Below are positions 1 through 8,680 of a DNA stretch of 64,000 bases, in pieces (position 1 is the stretch's first letter; every line of letters begins with the position of its first letter). Below the pieces are notes generated by a model. It searched no databases. It had not been told where the DNA came from and worked only from the letters and a program-made list of their open reading frames with translations. A program made the translations under genes and the position numbers. This stretch comes from Shewanella gelidii. GTDB lineage: Bacteria; Pseudomonadota; Gammaproteobacteria; Enterobacterales; Shewanellaceae. The stretch is from the NCBI RefSeq assembly GCF_014647855.1, contig NZ_BMPZ01000001.1, positions 620,001 to 684,000 on the forward strand, written 5' to 3'.

Positions 1-61
1 TGGTGAACAAAAAGCTGATGCAAGTGCCGTGTTGGAGCGTTTAAAAAACCGCAAAGGTTAA
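1..61 (+). CDS. C-terminal tail of a gene cut by the window edge (possibly PspA/IM30 family)
   Basis: Only the last 19 codons are visible, ending GEQKADASAVLERLKNRKG and a TAA stop. The tail is polar and helix-forming. The next gene is yjfK-like (DUF2491), and in E. coli and Vibrio-type yjf clusters a PspA/IM30-family gene (yjfJ) lies just upstream of yjfK, so the same identity is inferred here from context alone. A strong terminator follows at 123-161. The tail itself is too short to identify the family. Confidence 0.4.
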   Translation, partial: GEQKADASAVLERLKNRKG

Positions 62-122
62 TTAAAAACAGAGAGAGGTTCGCAGCCTTTCTCAATGGAA
101 AGCATGATCACCCTTGAGCTTT

Positions 123-161
123 CAAGTGGGGTTTGACCAAGCCCCACTTGGCTCTTTTTTT
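123..161 (+). terminator. Rho-independent terminator
   Basis: A perfect 9-bp stem (CAAGTGGGG at 123-131, CCCCACTTG at 142-150) is followed closely by a run of T residues (153-161). It closes the transcript of the truncated upstream gene. It also rules out the far-upstream start codon at 133 for the next gene. Confidence 0.85.
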
Positions 162-219
162 GGTACTAAATAGGGGATCAATATCTGTCGATATCAATCG
201 CCACCGCTGGAGAATTAAG

Positions 220-876
220 ATGGGTTTATTTGATGGCATTTTTGGAAAAAAAGAAGCACCTGCACGCCAGTTGGATCATCCCAATAAACTTGTCAAAGGC
301 GATATGATTTCCATAGATGATAGTTTTGCGCTGCCATCCCAGCTAAGAGGCAAACAGCTTCAAGTTGAAAGTGTAAGCACCTATGAGTACCAGCGTTCTC
401 AAGAACCAGAGTGGTTGCTCAAAGGTCATGATAATGAAACCATCTTCATGTCAATTGATGAAGATGACGAAACTTACCTCGCTTTCTCAATCAAGCTCAA
501 TCGCGGCCAAGTTGAACAGCTATTTGCGTTAGAGCAATTTGGTGAGATTTTCGAAGAAAATGCTCAAGTTCAATTAGATCGTCTGCCATTATCTCCAGAG
601 TTAGACACAGAATTCTCAGCATGGACAACCGACCAATACCATTTGCAAACCAGCGGACAATTCGGCTATTTCCATCGCCAAGATTACCGCGGTCAGCGCC
701 CACCTCAAGAAGAAGACTCACAACACCGCGGTGAAGCTTTTGAGTCATACCAACTGCTTGATGCAGAAGAAGACTTTGCCATTGATATTGAGGTCTATGA
801 AAATGGCGAAACTGATGTCATGTTAACCATTTATCGCCCATTATCGGATATTCGGGAATACTGGCCAGTTAAATAA
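220..876 (+). CDS. yjfK: DUF2491 family protein (YjfK-like)
   Basis: A 218-residue cytoplasmic protein starting MGLFDGIFGKK, rich in acidic residues and without signal peptide or membrane segment. The N-terminal MGLFDxxFGKK and the repeated acidic stretches match the DUF2491/YjfK family as I know it; the biochemical function is unknown. The start at 220 is chosen because GGAG at 209-212 is correctly spaced, whereas the longer open frame from 133 begins inside a terminator. In yjf clusters this protein travels with PspA-like, DUF350 and ion-channel genes, which suggests a membrane-stress or ion-related role; here a channel gene follows two genes downstream. The symbol is by family resemblance only. 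Confidence 0.65.
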   Translation: MGLFDGIFGKKEAPARQLDHPNKLVKGDMISIDDSFALPSQLRGKQLQVESVSTYEYQRSQEPEWLLKGHDNETIFMSIDEDDETYLAFSIKLNRGQVEQLFALEQFGEIFEENAQVQLDRLPLSPELDTEFSAWTTDQYHLQTSGQFGYFHRQDYRGQRPPQEEDSQHRGEAFESYQLLDAEEDFAIDIEVYENGETDVMLTIYRPLSDIREYWPVK

Positions 877-931
877 CAGGTATAATTGACCACAGTAAAC
901 AGCATATTTCATAGAAAAAACGGGCATAGAA

Positions 932-1261
932 ATGAGTAAGAAACAACTCCCTGAACAGTGGGCTCAAGAGCAAAAAGCAGCCAAAGCAACCCAAGTGGCT
1001 TTTGACCTTGATGAACAGTTTCAATATTCAATTCGCAAAGCTGCACTCGATGCTGGAGTCAGTCCATCCGATCAAATAAGAACGATTCTAGGTCTGTCGG
1101 TATCTAAACGACCAAAGCGCCCTCGCCTTACCGTATCGCTTAATGCCGCTGACTATGCGCAACTTGCAGAGAAATACGATTTAGCACCCGACAATCAACT
1201 CGAAATCAAAAAGCGTGTGCTCGATGATCTAGTCAACTTCGTCGATACAGATCAAACTTAA
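932..1261 (+). CDS. Small conserved hypothetical protein
   Basis: A 109-residue soluble protein, not recognised. It is basic in the middle (SKRPKRPRLTVSL) and has two helical stretches. The order, a short strand-forming segment (RLTVSL) followed by helices, vaguely recalls ribbon-helix-helix DNA-binding proteins, but I cannot assign it. It lies 55 bp after the DUF2491 gene and about 115 bp before the potassium channel gene on the same strand, so it probably belongs to the same functional group. Confidence 0.6.
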   Translation: MSKKQLPEQWAQEQKAAKATQVAFDLDEQFQYSIRKAALDAGVSPSDQIRTILGLSVSKRPKRPRLTVSLNAADYAQLAEKYDLAPDNQLEIKKRVLDDLVNFVDTDQT

Positions 1262-1375
1262 CGTCATTGAAAGGCTATTCAGCTGAGCCATAATCAAATT
1301 CTTCTCTATACAGTCTGCTTATGGTCTTTTAATCTATGAAGACTTCCCGCTTATTTGCATAGGATCTCGCAAATC

Positions 1376-2173
1376 ATGACTGACAAGAGCAAAGCATCTG
1401 TACGGCCGACCGCTCCCACGCCATTTGAACTCGCAATGATGCTGCTTTCCTTCTTTGCTGTCATCATTGTGTTAACCATGACTTTTGCAAAACTGGACGA
1501 AGAAACCTATCGATTATTAGTTTATGTAGACACCAGTATTTGTGTCATATTTCTCATTAATTTTACCTACGGGCTGCTCAAAGCTCGCCAGAAAGCCTAT
1601 TATTTCAAGCACCATTGGATTGATTTAGTTGCAAGTATCCCAGCAATAGAACCACTTCGCTTTGCACGATTATTCCAAATTTTACGAGTCATTCGCTTAA
1701 TCCGCATGACACGCTCATTGCTGTTACCGCTATTAAAACAACGCCGACAGGCCACCCTAGCCAGTTTGATGCTGGCCATGGTAACGATACTTTCTTTTGC
1801 TTCGGTTCTGATCTTGTTAGTCGAAAGCGGCGCTGAAGGCGCAAATATTCAAACAGCTGAAAATGCCATATGGTGGTCTATTGTGACCATTTCTACCGTG
1901 GGATACGGTGACTTTTATCCGGTGACCAGTGCAGGTCATATTATTGGTAGTATCGTAATCGTCTGTGGCGTCAGCTTCTTCGGTGTCATATCGGGTTATA
2001 TGGCGTCTGTTTTTGTCGCGCCAGAAGAGAACGAACGTTTAGATAGTCACAATCAAGAAATAAAAACGGAACTTGAAATTGCCCTTGGCCGCATGGAAGA
2101 AAATCAGATAAAAATGATGGCTGAAATCTCAAGTTTAAAAACGCAGCTCGATCAGCAACAATCGAAAAATTGA
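1376..2173 (+). CDS. Voltage-gated-type potassium channel (ion_trans family)
   Basis: A 265-residue inner-membrane protein with six predicted membrane segments. The S4-like helix carries regularly spaced arginines (RLFQILRVIRLIRMTRS). The selectivity filter is TVGYGD, between the pore helix (WWSIVTISTVGYGD) and S6. The last 50 residues are a charged coiled coil (about residues 215-265), likely cytoplasmic and possibly for tetramer assembly. This is the layout of bacterial Kv-type channels. I prefer the ATG at 1376 (AGGA about 11 nt upstream) over the TTG at 1355. It is the last gene before a bidirectional terminator. Confidence 0.9.
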   Translation: MTDKSKASVRPTAPTPFELAMMLLSFFAVIIVLTMTFAKLDEETYRLLVYVDTSICVIFLINFTYGLLKARQKAYYFKHHWIDLVASIPAIEPLRFARLFQILRVIRLIRMTRSLLLPLLKQRRQATLASLMLAMVTILSFASVLILLVESGAEGANIQTAENAIWWSIVTISTVGYGDFYPVTSAGHIIGSIVIVCGVSFFGVISGYMASVFVAPEENERLDSHNQEIKTELEIALGRMEENQIKMMAEISSLKTQLDQQQSKN

Positions 2174-2190
2174 ATCGATAATTCACCCAC

Positions 2191-2222
2191 AAAAAAGCAG
2201 AGCGTATCCCTCTGCTTTTTTG
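2191..2222. terminator. Bidirectional terminator between the channel gene and ygiF
   Basis: AAAAAAGCAGAG, a 7-nt loop, then CTCTGCTTTTTT. The stem is flanked by an A-run and a T-run, so it can serve both the rightward channel gene and the leftward ygiF gene. Confidence 0.85.
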
Positions 2223-2246
2223 GCATTCGATTTATTGATGAAGACT

Positions 2247-3734
2247 TCAGCGCCAATAAGGCTCAGTCGCTAATGCTGAGCGCCTTGAATGCTCCATTGC
2301 GACCAATAAACTATGGGATTTATCTTCAAGCCATTGCTCAATATCGATCCCACTCTCTTTTCCTAATACTTCTAGCTGCTGATAACTCGCAAGTGTACGA
2401 ATGCCTAGCACTAAGTCTTGCCACGGCCGCCGAAAGAAATCTCGCTCTTTAGTTGAATAAAGCTGGCCATAAGCAAAGCCGACTAAAATACTTTCATCTA
2501 GGGCTTGGGCAAATTGCTGATAGTCCAAGCTCGACAATGAAGCTTTACTCGGCATAATTTTCACAATTTTTTGCCAAGACGCTTCCTGTAATCGGTCAGA
2601 AAAACTACGTAAACTTTCTTTTTTATCGAGTAAAACCGAGCCTTTCTGTGCTGCCATCATGAGCTCGACTAATGCTAACTGCAATTGACCATATTCAGGC
2701 AAGTCCCACAGTTTTTGTAGTTGCTCAGCAAGCTTTAAATCATGGAGGTGAATTTTAGCCTGCTGCTGCAACACCTTTGCTTGGGGTAACTTACCCATCA
2801 AAGACTTTCGCTGCAACACGATTTGCGCAAGGCTTTGGGTTTTCTCGATAAAGACTAAGTGCGACTCGATAAGCGCAAAGCTTGCATCTAGCTCACTGGT
2901 CTCCATTTGATACTGCTCAAGTGTCAATTTCAATAAACGAACACATGCTCTGAGGCGATACCAAAGCTCGGCACTTTCTGCTGGCATGGAGGTACTATTA
3001 CAAATCATATCCTCAATCAGTTGCCAACGTTCAATGCCTGTTTCAAGTAAGGTCACTAAAGTATCGTTTAAACTAAGGCTCGGCGGGAGCGCAATAAATT
3101 CGAGCGCTTCGAGCCCAAGAGGGCTTGATTGTGCTGCCAATCTGTATCCACGCTGTGCTTTACTGGCTTTACCTAAACGAACTGGCACTGCTGAGGCAAC
3201 ACTTGCAGCAAGCTTAACTAACGCCTGCGCCTCACCGGCAAGTAGTTCGAATTCCAATTCACAAATGGGCTCAGTTTTACCGCCGGCACTGATGTAACCA
3301 ATATCAAATGCGATTTCGACTAAACTCTCGTCACAATAAACATGCCAGAGCCGGCGCTCAAAATCGGTGTCAAATAAGGGGACGATTTCGGATTGAATAT
3401 CAGCAAGATTCGCCTCTTGCGGCCAAAGATCTTCAGGAAATAAGTTGAGGATGGGAGTGTCGCTTTGAATATCAACATTATATTCGGGTCTTGCATGGAT
3501 CCCACCAACAACGGACCCCGCAGTTTTAATCGTTTGCTGTCGATGCTGCTCTTGGGAACGAACCCTTAACCCCATTTTCCAGCGTCGGAGTTGAAGTTGA
3601 GGCGTATCGAAATAGCAATTGCCTAACTGCAACGTGGGCTTAGGTTCACTTTTAGGCAGTTTATCTAAATACTCTATAAGCTCATTTTTATATTTATGCT
3701 GAAGAAATAGTTTTAGTTCAATCTCAGTGTCCAT
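2247..3734 (-). CDS. ygiF: Inorganic triphosphatase, CYTH-CHAD fusion
   Basis: About 495 residues. The N-terminal CYTH domain (about residues 1-200) begins with the diagnostic EIELK (ExExK) metal-binding motif and has the alternating charged strands of the triphosphate tunnel. The C-terminal half is helical, consistent with a CHAD domain that binds polyphosphate. E. coli YgiF, of the same architecture, hydrolyses inorganic triphosphate. The start MDTEIELK at 3734 aligns with E. coli MAQEIELK; a GTG five codons upstream is an alternative. It is divergent from the DUF47-pit phosphate genes, and the Pho boxes lie 28-75 bp upstream of its start, so it could share PhoB control. Confidence 0.88.
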   Translation of the reverse strand: MDTEIELKLFLQHKYKNELIEYLDKLPKSEPKPTLQLGNCYFDTPQLQLRRWKMGLRVRSQEQHRQQTIKTAGSVVGGIHARPEYNVDIQSDTPILNLFPEDLWPQEANLADIQSEIVPLFDTDFERRLWHVYCDESLVEIAFDIGYISAGGKTEPICELEFELLAGEAQALVKLAASVASAVPVRLGKASKAQRGYRLAAQSSPLGLEALEFIALPPSLSLNDTLVTLLETGIERWQLIEDMICNSTSMPAESAELWYRLRACVRLLKLTLEQYQMETSELDASFALIESHLVFIEKTQSLAQIVLQRKSLMGKLPQAKVLQQQAKIHLHDLKLAEQLQKLWDLPEYGQLQLALVELMMAAQKGSVLLDKKESLRSFSDRLQEASWQKIVKIMPSKASLSSLDYQQFAQALDESILVGFAYGQLYSTKERDFFRRPWQDLVLGIRTLASYQQLEVLGKESGIDIEQWLEDKSHSLLVAMEHSRRSALATEPYWR

Positions 3735-3761
3735 TGACTCACTGCTCACTTGGTCACCAAA

Positions 3762-3825
3762 GTGTCATTTGGCTGTCATTAAAAATTCATAATGTCACAT
3801 AGCTGTCACAATAGGCGGATATCAT
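3762..3825 (+). promoter_or_regulatory. Two tandem Pho boxes plus -10 element for the DUF47-pit operon
   Basis: GTGTCAT-TTGG-CTGTCAT at 3762-3779 and ATGTCAC-ATAG-CTGTCAC at 3792-3809 both show the 7-4-7 PhoB direct-repeat layout and match CTGTCAT/CTGTCAC closely. A TATCAT -10 hexamer at 3820-3825 follows the second box by 10 bp, the spacing expected when PhoB replaces the -35 element. The downstream gene starts at 3967. The site also sits immediately upstream of ygiF on the other strand. Confidence 0.8.
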
Positions 3826-3966
3826 CCCGTCTCCAGCGTTACTATATAACTCGTTGGAATAAAAATTGTGAGTTTTTATACAAAAACACAGTTTCAATAC
3901 GTGGACGCTTAGGTTACCATGCGCCCGCAATTTACATAAATGGATCCACCTGAAAAGGTAAAGGCT

Positions 3967-4647
3967 ATGCCAGTAAACTCTATTATGGGCGTGTTTGCAA
4001 AATCGCCAATTAAACCGTTGCAAGAACATATTGATAAAGTCGATGAATGTGCCGCACTTTTAGTGCCATTTTTCGAAGCTACAATGGCTAGTGACTGGGA
4101 ACGTGCAGCTGATTTAAGAATGCAAATCAGCAACACTGAAAAAGAAGCGGACGTTTTGAAACGTGAAATCCGCATGAAACTCCCAGGCGGCTTATTTATG
4201 CCAGTAGAGCGCACGGACCTGCTCGAATTACTGACTCAGCAAGATAAAATCGCAAATAAAGCAAAAGACATTTCTGGCCGTATTATCGGTCGTGAGATGA
4301 TCATCCCACCTCAAATTCAAAGCACCTTCAACACTTACGTTGCACGTTGCCTAGATGCAGTAAAACTAGCGAAAGAAGCTATTAACGAACTTGATGACCT
4401 ACTAGAAACAGGTTTCAGAGGCCGTGAAGTTGAGCTAGTTGCCAAAATGATCAGTGAACTTGACAGCATTGAAGATGACACTGATGAGCTACAAATCCAA
4501 GTACGTCGCCAACTATTCGCCATGGAAACAGAGCTGAATCCTGTCGACGTTATGATTCTTTACAAGATTATCGAATGGGTTGGCGAGCTTGCTGATCTAG
4601 CTGAGCGCGTAGGTTCTCGTTTAGAACTAATGCTAGCAAAAGTCTAA
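3967..4647 (+). CDS. DUF47 / TIGR00153 phosphate-transport accessory protein (PhoU-like)
   Basis: A 226-residue all-helical cytoplasmic protein starting MPVNSIMGVFAKSPIKPLQEH, the typical opening of the TIGR00153 DUF47 family, which is distantly related to PhoU. It is encoded just upstream of pit (18 bp gap), the standard pairing, and is thought to modulate Pit-type phosphate transporters. The start at 3967 is chosen for family agreement and an upstream purine-rich AAAGG; an in-frame ATG at 3940 would add nine residues. Tandem Pho boxes upstream imply induction in phosphate starvation. Confidence 0.9.
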   Translation: MPVNSIMGVFAKSPIKPLQEHIDKVDECAALLVPFFEATMASDWERAADLRMQISNTEKEADVLKREIRMKLPGGLFMPVERTDLLELLTQQDKIANKAKDISGRIIGREMIIPPQIQSTFNTYVARCLDAVKLAKEAINELDDLLETGFRGREVELVAKMISELDSIEDDTDELQIQVRRQLFAMETELNPVDVMILYKIIEWVGELADLAERVGSRLELMLAKV

Positions 4648-4665
4648 TTTAGAAAGGTTACAAAA

Positions 4666-5934
4666 ATGGTTGATGTATTAGTCGCCAATGGCCCATGGCT
4701 TATTGCCATCGCGGCCGCATTTGGTTTTTTGATGGCATGGGGTATTGGTGCCAACGACGTCGCAAATGCAATGGGAACCTCTGTAGGTTCAAACGCAATT
4801 ACGATTAAGCAAGCAATTATTATTGCGATGATCTTCGAATTCGCCGGGGCATACCTCGCGGGTGGTGAAGTCACCAGTACAATTCGTAAAGGCATTATCG
4901 ATTCGGGCTACTTTGTCGATTCACCAGAGCTTCTGGTATACGGCATGATTGCATCGTTACTTGCCGCAGGTATCTGGCTTGTTGTGGCATCCGCACTCGG
5001 CTGGCCTGTTTCAACAACGCACTCGATTATTGGTGCCATCGTAGGTTTCGCAGCAGTCGGTGTGAGCACTGATGCTGTTGCTTGGGGCAAAGTCGCTGGC
5101 ATTGTTGGCTCTTGGATTGTCACACCAGCGATATCAGGCTTTATTGCTTACTCCATCTTCATTAGTGTGCAAAAGCTAATTTTTGACACCGAAGACCCAC
5201 TTGCGAATGCAAAACGTTACGTGCCGTTTTATATGGGCCTCGCGGGCTTTGTTATGTCACTTGTGACCATTAAAAAAGGCCTCAAGCACATTGGCATCAA
5301 GTTCGACAACGTGGAAGCATACAGCCTAGCGGTTGCTGTAGCGGTATTGGTATTCTTCGCTGGTAAGTTGGCAATATCTCGTTTAAAGATGAGCCCTTCT
5401 GCCGACCGAGAAACCCACTACGGTAACGTTGAAAGAGTTTTCGCAGTGCTGATGGTTGTCACAGCGTGTTGTATGGCATTTGCACACGGCTCTAACGATG
5501 TAGCCAACGCAATTGGTCCTCTAGCAGCTGTTGTTTCTGTTGTACAAAGTGGTGGTGAAATTTCGAAGAAAGCTGAACTCGTTTGGTGGATTCTACCTCT
5601 TGGCGCAACAGGTATTGTTTTAGGCTTGGCTATCTTCGGTCAACGCGTCATGAAGACTATTGGTAAGAACATTACTCACCTGACTCCAAGTCGCGGTTTC
5701 GCAGCAGAGCTTGCAGCCGCTTCTACCGTCGTGATTGCTTCGGGCACAGGCTTGCCCATCTCAACCACTCAAACACTCGTGGGTGCGGTGTTAGGTGTCG
5801 GTATGGCTCGTGGTATTGCCGCAATTAACATTGGTGTCGTGCGTAACATCGTTGTTTCTTGGGTCGTCACCCTGCCTGCAGGAGCTGGCTTATCGATTAT
5901 GTTCTTCTTCACCATTAAAGGTATCTTTGGTTAA
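4666..5934 (+). CDS. pitA: Inorganic phosphate transporter, Pit/PHO4 family
   Basis: A 422-residue polytopic inner-membrane protein. The two inverted PHO4 signatures are present: GANDVANAMGTSVGSNAI near residue 30 and AHGSNDVANAIGPLAAV near residue 275. The PVSTTHSIIGAIVG and PISTTQTLVGAVLG motifs close each half. It carries metal-phosphate/proton symport in known members. The start ATG has AAAGG 10 nt upstream. Cotranscribed with the DUF47 gene and followed by a strong terminator. It is shorter than E. coli PitA (499 aa) because the central cytoplasmic loop is small. The Pho boxes upstream are notable, because Pit is usually the low-affinity, phosphate-replete system. Confidence 0.92.
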   Translation: MVDVLVANGPWLIAIAAAFGFLMAWGIGANDVANAMGTSVGSNAITIKQAIIIAMIFEFAGAYLAGGEVTSTIRKGIIDSGYFVDSPELLVYGMIASLLAAGIWLVVASALGWPVSTTHSIIGAIVGFAAVGVSTDAVAWGKVAGIVGSWIVTPAISGFIAYSIFISVQKLIFDTEDPLANAKRYVPFYMGLAGFVMSLVTIKKGLKHIGIKFDNVEAYSLAVAVAVLVFFAGKLAISRLKMSPSADRETHYGNVERVFAVLMVVTACCMAFAHGSNDVANAIGPLAAVVSVVQSGGEISKKAELVWWILPLGATGIVLGLAIFGQRVMKTIGKNITHLTPSRGFAAELAAASTVVIASGTGLPISTTQTLVGAVLGVGMARGIAAINIGVVRNIVVSWVVTLPAGAGLSIMFFFTIKGIFG

Positions 5935-5985
5935 TCGCTAACGATTAGTCTTCTGGCGCCTTAGCACCAGACATAGAGCATACTT

Positions 5986-6022
5986 AAACCGGCCTCAAAA
6001 AAATTTGAGGCCGGTTTTTTTA
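5986..6022. terminator. Terminator after pit
   Basis: A long perfect stem (ACCGGCCTCAAA with TTTGAGGCCGGT) with a short A loop and a following run of seven T residues. The preceding A-run is short, so it is mainly a rightward terminator, but it could also stop the leftward GGDEF-EAL transcript. Confidence 0.88.
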
Positions 6023-6046
6023 TCGCATAAAAAAGAAGTAACACAG

Positions 6047-8332
6047 TTAAGTAAACAACGTCGCCTTTTGGAGTAAGTCTGGCACCTGATCTTCCTCAAC
6101 AGGGCGACTAAACAAGTACCCCTGCGCACCATCGCAACCGAAAGTTTGAAGGATTTCTAATTGATCACGCAACTCTATACCTTCCGCAATGACTTTACAG
6201 TCTAAGCTATGACCCATTTCAATCATTGAACCCACTAACTTTTTCACTTTTGTATCATTGAGCATATCGTCAACAAAATACTTGTCGATTTTCAGTGAAT
6301 CCACATGCAAATGACTCAAAGAGGCAAAAGAAGAATAGCCGGTGCCAAAATCATCAATTGCCACTTTTACCCCCATAGCCTTTAGGCTCCCAAAAGTCAC
6401 CAAATTTAATTGGTCGGTTTGTACCAAGGCCTCTGTGACTTCAAGTTCAAGTAAATACGGTGGCAGTCCAGTCTCTTGCAAAACGCCACTGACAAGCCCA
6501 ACCAGGTCCGAGTCCAGAAAATGACTCGGAGAAATATTCACAGCAAGACTGATATCAGCGTCGCTGATCTGATTCCAATGCGCAGCTTGTCTGCAAGCAC
6601 AGGTTAACACCCACGCAGTCAGAGGTTTAATGACGCCAATTTGTTCGGCGATGGGAATAAACTCAATCGGTGAAATTGGTCCGAGCTGCGAATGAGACCA
6701 TCGGCATAACGCCTCAAAACCGGCTACGGCGCCCGTAGTCAGATCAACTTTCGGTTGATACACCAAGTTTAATTGCTGCAATTCAACAGCCTCACGGAGG
6801 CACTGCTCTACCTTAAACCGATATTCAGCGCTAGCCGTCATTTCTGGCTCGTATAGTACAAAGCAGTTTTTACCACTCGCTTTCGCCGCGTATAACGCCG
6901 TGTCAGCAGCTTTCAACAAAGTTTGTAAATTTTGGCCGTTGTCTGGGTAATGGGCAACACCAATGCTGCAACTTGGGGTGTATTTTCGCCCCATCAACTC
7001 CATGGATTCTGCCACCATTTGAATACAACGACTTGCAACATAGGAGGCATTGCGATTATCAAGGCTATCAGTGACGAGAATACAAAACTCATCGCCACTC
7101 AATCGCGCAATATAATCTTCTTCGCGGTGCGCTCGCTTTAACCGAGCAGCGACCTCTTGCAATAATAAATCCCCAACATCATGACCAAGACTATCATTAA
7201 CCCCTTTGAAGTTATCAAGATCGATGTATAAAAGGCTAAACTGCAAATGACCAGAGTTTAGCGCGATCAAGGTTTCCACCGTCGAGTAAAAATGTGCACG
7301 ACTTGAAAGGCGAGTTAATGGATCGGTGTACGCTAAATCCGTGATCCGGCGCAGATTCTTCTCGCGCTCCATCACTATACTGGTGATCCGTGCAGCAGCG
7401 ATTAAATCGATGAGTTCATCGGAGGTCGGTAAGGCGGGATGATCGTAATACATACCAAAAGCACCGATCACTTCACCTGCTGAACTTCGTATCGGCTCGG
7501 ACCAGCAACAGCGCATACCAAACGGCATTGCAATCTCTTTCAGTTTGGCCCATTTTGGATCGGTTTCAATATTTTCTACGAGCACCCGCTTTCCCGTATA
7601 AGTTGACGTACCACAAGAGCCGACATCGGGGCCATTCTCTAATCCATGAACCGCTTCACAATAAGCTTTTGGTAGACTAGGCGCGCCGCCATGCAATAAG
7701 CGATTGCCGCTCAATTCTAACATTGAGCATCTTAGCCCTGGATGGCGCTCTTCATACAGCAGACCTATTTCGATGTAGATATCGCTGGCAGGCTTTCCCT
7801 TCGCAATCATCTCTAGAATATTATTGCTTTGCTCTTCAAATAACTCGGATTTTTTTTGGTCGGAAATGTTTACGTGGGTGCCAATTAAACGACTTGGCGC
7901 CGCATGTGGCGATGGCGCCACTTTAAACGCTCTAGAGCGAACATAAACATAATGCCCTTGTTTATGCTGCATACGCATTTCGACTTCAAACGAGGTAGCA
8001 GAGCCTTCAAGATAGCTTTGCACACAGCTCAATACATAAGCGTGGTCGCCTTTATGGACCAGGGATTCCCAAGTACCAAAATGACTTTCTAATTCATGTT
8101 CCTCATAACCAAGCATCGCCTTCCATCGCGGTGAGTAGTAAACTTCATTTGAAGCTAAATCCCACTCCCAAAGGCCATCACTTGCCCCACGCATCGCAAC
8201 AGCAAGTCGTTCCTCAGTTTGATAAAGTCGTGCGACATTTGCACTTTGGCTCTGTTCAAGCTTCGCCAATTGTGATTTTAGACGTTCTATTTCAGCTAAA
8301 AGCGCCGCTTCATTTAATTGGTTGCTGTTCAT
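6047..8332 (-). CDS. PAS-GAF-GGDEF-EAL sensor protein (c-di-GMP turnover)
   Basis: A 761-residue soluble protein. Order: N-terminal coiled coil (about 5-45), PAS with PAC (about 45-165, WEWDLASNEVYYSPRWKAMLGY), GAF (about 185-330), GGDEF (about 335-500) and EAL (about 505-755). The diguanylate cyclase motif reads SGDEF (RLSGDEF), a variant that is still active in several enzymes. The EAL domain has FEALCRW, VNISPSHF, ELEVTE, DDFGTGYSS and IAEGIE, so phosphodiesterase activity is likely. No transmembrane segment is visible, so it should sense a cytoplasmic signal. It is a single-gene unit, convergent with pit. Confidence 0.9.
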   Translation of the reverse strand: MNSNQLNEAALLAEIERLKSQLAKLEQSQSANVARLYQTEERLAVAMRGASDGLWEWDLASNEVYYSPRWKAMLGYEEHELESHFGTWESLVHKGDHAYVLSCVQSYLEGSATSFEVEMRMQHKQGHYVYVRSRAFKVAPSPHAAPSRLIGTHVNISDQKKSELFEEQSNNILEMIAKGKPASDIYIEIGLLYEERHPGLRCSMLELSGNRLLHGGAPSLPKAYCEAVHGLENGPDVGSCGTSTYTGKRVLVENIETDPKWAKLKEIAMPFGMRCCWSEPIRSSAGEVIGAFGMYYDHPALPTSDELIDLIAAARITSIVMEREKNLRRITDLAYTDPLTRLSSRAHFYSTVETLIALNSGHLQFSLLYIDLDNFKGVNDSLGHDVGDLLLQEVAARLKRAHREEDYIARLSGDEFCILVTDSLDNRNASYVASRCIQMVAESMELMGRKYTPSCSIGVAHYPDNGQNLQTLLKAADTALYAAKASGKNCFVLYEPEMTASAEYRFKVEQCLREAVELQQLNLVYQPKVDLTTGAVAGFEALCRWSHSQLGPISPIEFIPIAEQIGVIKPLTAWVLTCACRQAAHWNQISDADISLAVNISPSHFLDSDLVGLVSGVLQETGLPPYLLELEVTEALVQTDQLNLVTFGSLKAMGVKVAIDDFGTGYSSFASLSHLHVDSLKIDKYFVDDMLNDTKVKKLVGSMIEMGHSLDCKVIAEGIELRDQLEILQTFGCDGAQGYLFSRPVEEDQVPDLLQKATLFT

Positions 8333-8680
8333 TACGCCCCACAGACTAGATGAACGAGTAGAACAAGTATCTAACTTCTTCCGTCAAGGCCAAGCTCTCA
8401 TGGGTCTGCTATAACCTCGCAAACACATGTTGATGAAAGCTCAAAGTAAATCAATTTGCCTAGAAATTCTGCCCCATTGGTCACTATTAGAATAATCTTT
8501 TGAACACGAAGTTAGCGTCTTTATAACCCCGCAACCATTGGATATCTCTTTGGTTCGAACGGAAACTAAATTAAGTTAATGTTTTAAGTGAAAATTAAAC
8601 TAAATAGGCAATTTTGCGCCTTGCAAAATACGGCTGAAATCCCTAGCATGTGGCGTACAACTCTCTGATGGAAAGACTAA
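8333..8680. other. Intergenic region, divergent promoters
   Basis: 348 bp between two divergent genes. It must carry both promoters. No gene, RNA or clear operator was recognised; the sequence becomes AT-rich from about 8570 toward the SH3 gene. Confidence 0.5.

Noticed and set aside
133..219. Extended N-terminus of the DUF2491 gene starting at 133
   Set aside because: It begins inside a clear terminator and has no ribosome site; ATG at 220 has GGAG at proper spacing.
3940..3966. Nine extra residues on the DUF47 protein
   Set aside because: Family members start MPVNxIxGxFAKSPIKP; ATG at 3967 fits better.
4335..4523. Antisense frames inside DUF47, pit, putA and the condensin-like genes
   Set aside because: They lie opposite strong, family-matched genes, have low-complexity Ser/Arg composition and no ribosome sites.
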